A stretch of DNA of 36,991 bases, taken from assembly GCA_041441555.1 (NCBI GenBank), contig JASDSW010000006.1:1-36991 (forward strand), written 5' to 3'. The number at the start of each line of letters is the position of its first letter. Within the stretch, counting starts at the first letter, position 1. The stretch comes from Pseudaeromonas sp041441555 (GTDB lineage Bacteria > Pseudomonadota > Gammaproteobacteria > Enterobacterales > Aeromonadaceae). Of the stretch, positions 32,512-36,991 are shown piece after piece. The notes beneath the pieces are model-generated. The model ran no database searches and was not told the origin of the DNA. It was given only the letters and a program-made list of their open reading frames with translations. The position numbers and the translations under genes are program-made.

Positions 32512-33876
32512 CTAGGAGGCGCGAGCAGGCAGCCAAATGGTGAAGCGCGCCCCTCCGAGTTCGGACTCGGCCACTTCGATGGTTCCGTGGTAGCTATGGA
32601 CTATCTCGCTGCAAACGCCGAGGCCAATGCCTTGTCCGGTGGAGTTGTCGGCGCGCACCCCGCGTTGCAGGATGCGCTCGCGCAGCGCCTCGGGAACGCC
32701 GGGGCCATCGTCGCTCAGGCAGATCCTTAATCCCTCGGCGGTCGTTTGCATCTGCAGATGGATCTCGCTGATGGCAAACTTGTGGGCGTTATCCAGCAGG
32801 TTGCCCAGCAGTTCGAACAGATCATCCTGCTCGCCGCAGAACAACAAGTTGTCGGCCAGCTCCTGGCTGACGCGGATACGCTTGTGCTGATAGACCTTGG
32901 CCATGGTGGCCAGCAGTTTTTGCACGATGGGGACCGGATCGATGCCGCTGTTGTTCAGCAGTTGCCGGCCGGTGACGGCGCGGCGCAGATGGTACTGGAT
33001 GATCTGATCCATCAAGGAGACCTGTTCATTGAGGTTACGGCGCGCTTTCGGCGTCAGTTTTTCCTCTTCCATGGTCGCCTGAATGAGGGCCAGGCGGGTT
33101 TTCAGGCTATGGGCCAGATCATTGACCGTATGCTGATAGCGCTCCTTTTGCTGGCGCTCGTTGTCGAGCAGCCTGTTGATGGATTGGGTGAGCGGCTGCA
33201 GCTCTTTCTCATAACGGGTGCCGACCTCGGATTGGTTGCCGGCGCGGATCGCATCCAGCTCATCCTTGATGCGACGCAATGAGACCAATGACCAGCGGGT
33301 GGTGATCCAGAACAGGAAGCCGACACCCAGGTAGATCAAGATGGCGCGGTGCAGTAGTTGCATCAGGTAGTGGTCGGCCTGCGCCACCTGATCGCTGGCT
33401 GGACGCATCAGTATGGTGTGGAAGGTCTTGGGCTCCTTGCCACCGAGGTAGCGGCTGACCCGCAGGCTATACAGATAGTAGGGGGTCTCTGTATCAAACT
33501 TGACCACGCGAAACAGCGATTCACGCGGACCGATAAAGGGCAGGATCCGCTGGCAGAGCTTGCGCACCGTCAGCAGCTCGATCTGGGCGATGTCCTGCCA
33601 CAACAGGTTGCCGTCCTGATCGCAGATGACCCCATCGACCATGCGGTTGGGTTGTTCGAGGTTCAGCGAGCTGAACATGTTGCGCCGGTTGCTCGGCTCA
33701 TAGGGTCGACTGCTGGTGGAGAAGAGGCGAGAGAGATCCCCCTGCAGCTCTTGCTGGACAAATTTGGCCTGGGAGTTGAGAAAGGAGTCATATTCCAGGC
33801 TGACCAGCAGGGCCATCAGCAAGGCGACGACCAGCATGGCCAGCAGCAGGAGCTTGACGGCGAGGGAGCGTCTCAT
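32512..33876 (-). CDS. phoQ: PhoQ-type sensor histidine kinase
   Basis: The product is 454 aa (E. coli PhoQ 486). Membrane helices at about 7-27 and 176-194 flank a periplasmic sensor of about 150 residues. HAMP follows, then the H-box NDLAHSLKTRLALIQ with phospho-acceptor His256. The ATPase domain has LLGNLLDNAHKF (N box), LSDDGPGVP (G1) and GQGIGLGVC (G2). PhoQ senses Mg2+, acidic pH and cationic peptides and phosphorylates PhoP. Oddities: the H-box proline usual in this subfamily (HSLKTP) is Arg here, and I see no acidic patch like that of E. coli in the sensor. ATG overlaps the phoP stop by 4 bases. Confidence 0.88.
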   Translation of the reverse strand: MRRSLAVKLLLLAMLVVALLMALLVSLEYDSFLNSQAKFVQQELQGDLSRLFSTSSRPYEPSNRRNMFSSLNLEQPNRMVDGVICDQDGNLLWQDIAQIELLTVRKLCQRILPFIGPRESLFRVVKFDTETPYYLYSLRVSRYLGGKEPKTFHTILMRPASDQVAQADHYLMQLLHRAILIYLGVGFLFWITTRWSLVSLRRIKDELDAIRAGNQSEVGTRYEKELQPLTQSINRLLDNERQQKERYQHTVNDLAHSLKTRLALIQATMEEEKLTPKARRNLNEQVSLMDQIIQYHLRRAVTGRQLLNNSGIDPVPIVQKLLATMAKVYQHKRIRVSQELADNLLFCGEQDDLFELLGNLLDNAHKFAISEIHLQMQTTAEGLRICLSDDGPGVPEALRERILQRGVRADNSTGQGIGLGVCSEIVHSYHGTIEVAESELGGARFTIWLPARAS

Positions 33877-34547
33877 TGGCAGCTCAGGTTGAAGATGTAA
33901 CCCTGCCGGCGGATGGTGGTGATGGGCTGCAATTCGCCGTCCGGATCCAGTTTCTTGCGCAGGCGGCTGACCAGCACCTCCAGAGTATTGGGATCGCCCT
34001 CGCCATCATCATAGAGTTGATCCATCAACTGCTGTTTGGAGACCACCTGGCCGCTGTTGCGCATCAGGTATTCTAGAATGCTGTACTCGAAGTGGGTCAG
34101 CACCACCGACTCCTGGTTAATGGTCAGCTCCTTGCGCGAGAGATCCAGCTGATAGGGGCCGGCCTGGATTTGCGGAGAGATAAAGCCGGCACTGCGGCGA
34201 ACCAGGGCGTTGAGGCGGGCGCGCATCTCCTCTTTATGGAAGGGTTTGACCATGTAGTCATCGGCCCCAGCCTCCAGACCGGCCACCTTGTCCTGCCAGT
34301 TACCGCGAGCGGTGAGGATCAGGATGGGAAACGGGATCTGCTTGGCGCGCAGCTGACGGATCAGACTCAGGCCATCCATATCGGGCAGGCCGAGATCGAT
34401 GATGCCGACGTCGATGGGATAATCCTCGGCGAAGTGCAGAGCCTCCTCCGCCTGGTGGGCCGCATACACCTGGTGTGACTCTTCCTGCAGGATGGACTTG
34501 AGGTGATGATTGAGGAGACGATCATCTTCGACTAGCAATATCTTCAT
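33873..34547 (-). CDS. phoP: PhoP-type response regulator
   Basis: The product is 224 aa, OmpR/PhoB family. The receiver has Asp8-Asp9, phospho-acceptor Asp51 (IIDLGLPD), Thr in LILTARG and Lys in MVKPFH. The winged-helix domain ends in TTIRRQGYIFNL. It follows E. coli PhoP closely, including NHHLK, DGLSLIRQ and WQDKV. It regulates Mg2+, envelope and virulence genes. It heads the phoPQ operon; I found no clear PhoP box upstream. Confidence 0.92.
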   Translation of the reverse strand: MKILLVEDDRLLNHHLKSILQEESHQVYAAHQAEEALHFAEDYPIDVGIIDLGLPDMDGLSLIRQLRAKQIPFPILILTARGNWQDKVAGLEAGADDYMVKPFHKEEMRARLNALVRRSAGFISPQIQAGPYQLDLSRKELTINQESVVLTHFEYSILEYLMRNSGQVVSKQQLMDQLYDDGEGDPNTLEVLVSRLRKKLDPDGELQPITTIRRQGYIFNLSCQ

Positions 34548-34614
34548 GGAATCAACCAGGTAGGTGAAGGTTTGCCTATTCTGCTATGGCCATTTGCCAA
34601 AAAACAAGCGCTGG

Positions 34615-34647
34615 GCTGGAAAAGCCAAAGGGAGCGAAATTGCTCCC
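34615..34647 (-). terminator. rimO terminator
   Basis: Reading leftward, GGGAGCAATTTCGCTCCC is followed by TTTGGCTTTT. It lies 30 bases past the rimO stop and ahead of phoP, separating the two units. Confidence 0.7.
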
Positions 34648-34677
34648 TCGGACTTGAATTGATGGCGGGAAGAGGTC

Positions 34678-36099
34678 TCAGGCCTCGACTCGGCTGCCCC
34701 ACAGATCGTACTCGTCGGCATGTTCAATCACCACGCGGACCAGATCGCCGGGTTTGAGGTTGGTTTCGCCGTTAAGATAGATGACGCCGTCGATCTCCGG
34801 GGCATCACCCGGGGTGCGGCCGATGGCGCCTTCGTCATCCACCTCATCGATGAGCACCCACATCTGCTGACCAATCTTCTCGGCCAGCTTCTCGGTGGAG
34901 ATGCGTTGTTGCAGCTCCATGAAACGGGCGAAACGCTCCTCTTTGACCGCTTCGGGGATCTGATCGGGCAGCTCGTTGGCCTTGGCGCCGTCCACCGGGC
35001 TGTACTTGAAGCAGCCGACCCGGTCGAGACGGGCTTTCGCCAGAAAATCGAGCAGCATTTGGAAATCTTCCTCGGTCTCACCGGGAAAACCGACGATGAA
35101 GGTCGAGCGCAGGGTGATCTCTGGGCAGATGGCCCGCCAGGACTGGATCCGCTCCAGGGTGCGCTCAACCGAGCCCGGACGCTTCATCAGCTTGAGGATG
35201 CGCGGGCTGGCATGCTGCAACGGAATATCCAGATAGGGCAGGATCTTGCCATCGCGCATCAGCGGGATCAGATCATCCACATGCGGATAGGGGTAGACGT
35301 AGTGCATGCGGATCCACAGTCCCAACTTGCCGAGCTCTTCACACAGCGCCAGCATGCTGGTCTTGACCGGGGCGCCATCATAGAAGCCGGTTCTGTGTTT
35401 GACATCGACGCCGTAGGCCGAGGTGTCTTGGGAAATCACCAGCAACTCCTTGACCCCGGCCTCTTTGAGGCGCTTGGCTTCGGCCAGCACCTCTCCGATG
35501 GGACGGCTCTCCAGATCGCCACGCAGCGAAGGGATGATGCAGAAGGTGCAGCGATGGTCGCACCCTTCGGAGATCTTCAGATAGGCATAGTGACGCGGGG
35601 TGAGCTTCACCCCCTGGGCCGGGACCAGGCTCTGGAATGGATTATGTTCCGGCTTGGGCACATAACGGTGCACGTGGGCCAGCACCTGCTCGTAGGCGTG
35701 GGGACCGGAGATCTCCAGCACCTTGGGATGCACGGCGCGGATCTGATCTTCCTTGGCGCCCAGGCAGCCGGTGACGATCACCTTGCCATTTTCGGCCAGG
35801 GCTTCACCAATGGCTTCGAGAGATTCTTGTACGGCGCTGTCGATGAAGCCGCAGGTGTTGACGATCACCAGCTCGGCATTGTCGTAGCGATTGACCACCT
35901 CATACCCTTCGGTGCGCAACTGGGTCAGGATCCGCTCGGAATCCACCAGATTTTTCGGACAGCCCAAGGAGACGAAGCCGATGCGCGCCGCACCGGGTTG
36001 GCTTTGGGTCGGCGTGGCCGGTTGGGTATCGAGCATCTGTCCCAGCGTATTGGTGGAACAGGAACTGGCGGCATTCGGATCGAAGGTTTGGACGGTCAT
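34678..36099 (-). CDS. rimO: Ribosomal protein S12 methylthiotransferase
   Basis: The product is 473 aa (E. coli 441), longer by an N-terminal extension. The UPF0004 domain has cysteines in SLGCPKNLVDSE, VNTCGFID and VTGCLGAK for one Fe-S cluster. The radical-SAM domain has CDHRCTFC (CxxxCxxC), and a TRAM domain ends the protein at YDLWGSRVEA. It adds a methylthio group to an aspartate of ribosomal protein S12. The ATG at 36099 is the first; the 40 extra residues before the family start (IGFVSLGCPK) are low-complexity, so the internal ATG near 36036 is a possible true start. Confidence 0.96.
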   Translation of the reverse strand: MTVQTFDPNAASSCSTNTLGQMLDTQPATPTQSQPGAARIGFVSLGCPKNLVDSERILTQLRTEGYEVVNRYDNAELVIVNTCGFIDSAVQESLEAIGEALAENGKVIVTGCLGAKEDQIRAVHPKVLEISGPHAYEQVLAHVHRYVPKPEHNPFQSLVPAQGVKLTPRHYAYLKISEGCDHRCTFCIIPSLRGDLESRPIGEVLAEAKRLKEAGVKELLVISQDTSAYGVDVKHRTGFYDGAPVKTSMLALCEELGKLGLWIRMHYVYPYPHVDDLIPLMRDGKILPYLDIPLQHASPRILKLMKRPGSVERTLERIQSWRAICPEITLRSTFIVGFPGETEEDFQMLLDFLAKARLDRVGCFKYSPVDGAKANELPDQIPEAVKEERFARFMELQQRISTEKLAEKIGQQMWVLIDEVDDEGAIGRTPGDAPEIDGVIYLNGETNLKPGDLVRVVIEHADEYDLWGSRVEA

Positions 36100-36306
36100 A
36101 GGCAATCGTGCGAGTAGCAGATGTTAAAAAAGATGGCGGATTATACCTGATGGTCGGTAAAGGGGAAGGCGAAACGCTGGTGATTTTTTGTGCGAAGCCT
36201 GGGGCTTTGGTTGCACGGGGCGATGGTTTGGGACGGCTTGAGATTGTCGATCCAGTTGGGAACGGGCTAGGTTTAGATCAAGCGACGTGTCATCCCGGAG
36301 GGCGCC

Positions 36307-36783
36307 ATGAAACAACTCACCCTGATTCGTCATGCCAAATCGAGCTGGAAGATCCAGGATCTGGAAGATAGCTGGCGGCCGTTGAGCCGGCGCGGCTATT
36401 GGCAGTTGCTGGAGCTGGCCGCCCAGGTGCCGCAAAACGCCTTCTGGTTGGTCTCGCCGGCCGTTCGCAGCTACAGCACCGCCCATGTATTGCGGCGACT
36501 GGCCGGTCTGCCGATGGCCGGGATCCAGCTCGATGATCGTCTGTATGAGAGTCGGGGCGACAAGCTGATGAGCCTGTTGCAGGCGGTGGGGGAAGATGTG
36601 CAGCATCTGGTGCTGGTGGCTCACAGTCCCGGGCTGGATGAGCTGGCGAGCTCGCTCTGCGCTTCGGCGCCGACTTCGCTGTCGACCGGCTCCATGCTGC
36701 TGGTGACCCTGCAGATTGAGCGCTGGGCCGATTGTCAGGCCGGCTGCGGTGAGCTGATCATGCATCTGGCGCCGACCGAGTAA
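36307..36783 (+). CDS. sixA: SixA-like phosphohistidine phosphatase
   Basis: The product is 158 aa, histidine phosphatase superfamily. The catalytic LIRHAKS has His9 and lacks the Gly of RHG, as in SixA; the second His is in LVAHSPGLDELA. SixA removes phosphate from the histidine-phosphotransfer domain of ArcB and from the nitrogen PTS in E. coli. The length matches SixA (161 aa). It is divergent from rimO; the 207 bases between them hold promoters that I cannot place. The ATG has GGAGGGC just upstream. Confidence 0.88.
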   Translation: MKQLTLIRHAKSSWKIQDLEDSWRPLSRRGYWQLLELAAQVPQNAFWLVSPAVRSYSTAHVLRRLAGLPMAGIQLDDRLYESRGDKLMSLLQAVGEDVQHLVLVAHSPGLDELASSLCASAPTSLSTGSMLLVTLQIERWADCQAGCGELIMHLAPTE

Positions 36784-36810
36784 AAAGCCACCTGCATAGC
36801 AGGTGGCTTT
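36784..36810. terminator. sixA terminator
   Basis: AAAGCCACCTGC-ATA-GCAGGTGGCTTT is a long perfect stem directly after the sixA stop. Confidence 0.85.
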
Positions 36811-36814
36811 GATT

Positions 36815-36833
36815 AGCCCCCTAGAAGGGGGCT
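36815..36833. repeat. Subterminal hairpin of an IS200/IS605-type element
   Basis: AGCCCCCTAGAAGGGGGCT folds into a 7-bp stem with a 5-base loop just beyond the tnpA stop. IS200/IS605 elements have such imperfect or perfect hairpins near both ends, recognised as single strands by the transposase, instead of terminal inverted repeats. Confidence 0.7.
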
Positions 36834-36839
36834 ATACAC

Positions 36840-36991
36840 TTAAGAGGTGAATTCAAGACTCTGCTGTCTCTCCTCTTCCTCTTTCGCCACCTTATCTTGG
36901 TGCTTTACATAACGCCGGATGATCTCTTCGTTCGCACCTACCGAATCCACGAAGTAGCCTCTTTGCCAGAAGTGGTTTCCCCACAGTTTCT
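36840..36991 (-). CDS. tnpA: IS200/IS605-family transposase TnpA, C-terminal part (cut by window edge)
   Basis: Translating the minus strand gives an open frame ending in TAA at 36840-36842, with KLWGNHFWQRGYFVDSVG then EEIIRRYVKHQDK. This is the conserved C-terminal pattern of Y1 transposases (LW...FW.RGYFV.SVG...E.I..Y...Q), with the catalytic-helix region. The HUH domain should lie to the right of the window. The tail EEEERQQSLEFTS is variable in the family. The element sits directly behind the sixA terminator, a harmless spot. Confidence 0.85.
   Translation of the reverse strand, partial: KLWGNHFWQRGYFVDSVGANEEIIRRYVKHQDKVAKEEEERQQSLEFTS

Noticed and set aside
34720..36117. Long plus-strand frame opposite rimO
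   Set aside because: It is a shadow of rimO codon bias with no recognisable motif. The same applies to frames at 22610-23722 (opposite pykA), 3005-4279 (opposite hsdR), 25103-26083 (opposite glk) and 11738-12340 (opposite the antiporter).

Overview
The window looks like chromosomal DNA of an Aeromonas-type gammaproteobacterium. The basis is protein resemblance: the core genes (rimO, phoPQ, rbsDACBKR, glk, hexR, pykA, rsmS, 4.5S RNA, initiator tRNA) read like Enterobacterales/Vibrionales homologues, have moderately high GC, and show the pykA-hexR-glk cluster. No species marker is present, so the genus is an inference.

Region 1 (1-9692) is the end of a large Tn7-like transposon that continues beyond the left edge. 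Its right end carries three near-identical TnsB-type boxes and a terminal TGT/ACA, and it abuts the 3' end of the 4.5S SRP RNA gene (ffs). tnsA, tnsB and tnsC form one operon reading inward, followed by a small Xre-type regulator with two matching palindromes. The visible cargo is the tail of a MoxR-type ATPase gene, a ViaA-like VWA gene, hsdR and a YgjP-type metallopeptidase gene: a defence module built round a type I restriction system. The box sequence, the ffs site and the spacing fit the CRISPR-guided I-F3 branch of Tn7-like elements, but tniQ, cas genes and a CRISPR array are not in this window.

Region 2 (9698-20070) holds ffs, a TauE/SafE permease, an APC-family basic amino-acid antiporter, a YbjN-like gene, several small orphan genes, a long intergenic stretch with a candidate structured RNA and tRNA-Ser fragments beside tRNA-Ser(GGA), a large modular cell-wall hydrolase (degenerate M23-like domain, EF-hand, GH19) with a small exported partner that may be its immunity protein, rsmS, and tRNA-fMet.

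Region 3 (20235-26146) is central carbon metabolism: an MsbA-type ABC exporter, pyruvate kinase II, the HexR repressor, and divergent glucokinase with a near-perfect HexR operator between hexR and glk.

Region 4 (26200-32347) is the complete ribose operon rbsDACBK with its repressor gene rbsR at the end, controlled from an upstream region with a CRP-like site and an unusual tandem 12-bp palindromic repeat.

Region 5 (32512-36991) carries phoPQ, rimO, a SixA-type phosphatase, and the start of an IS200/IS605 element that runs off the right edge.
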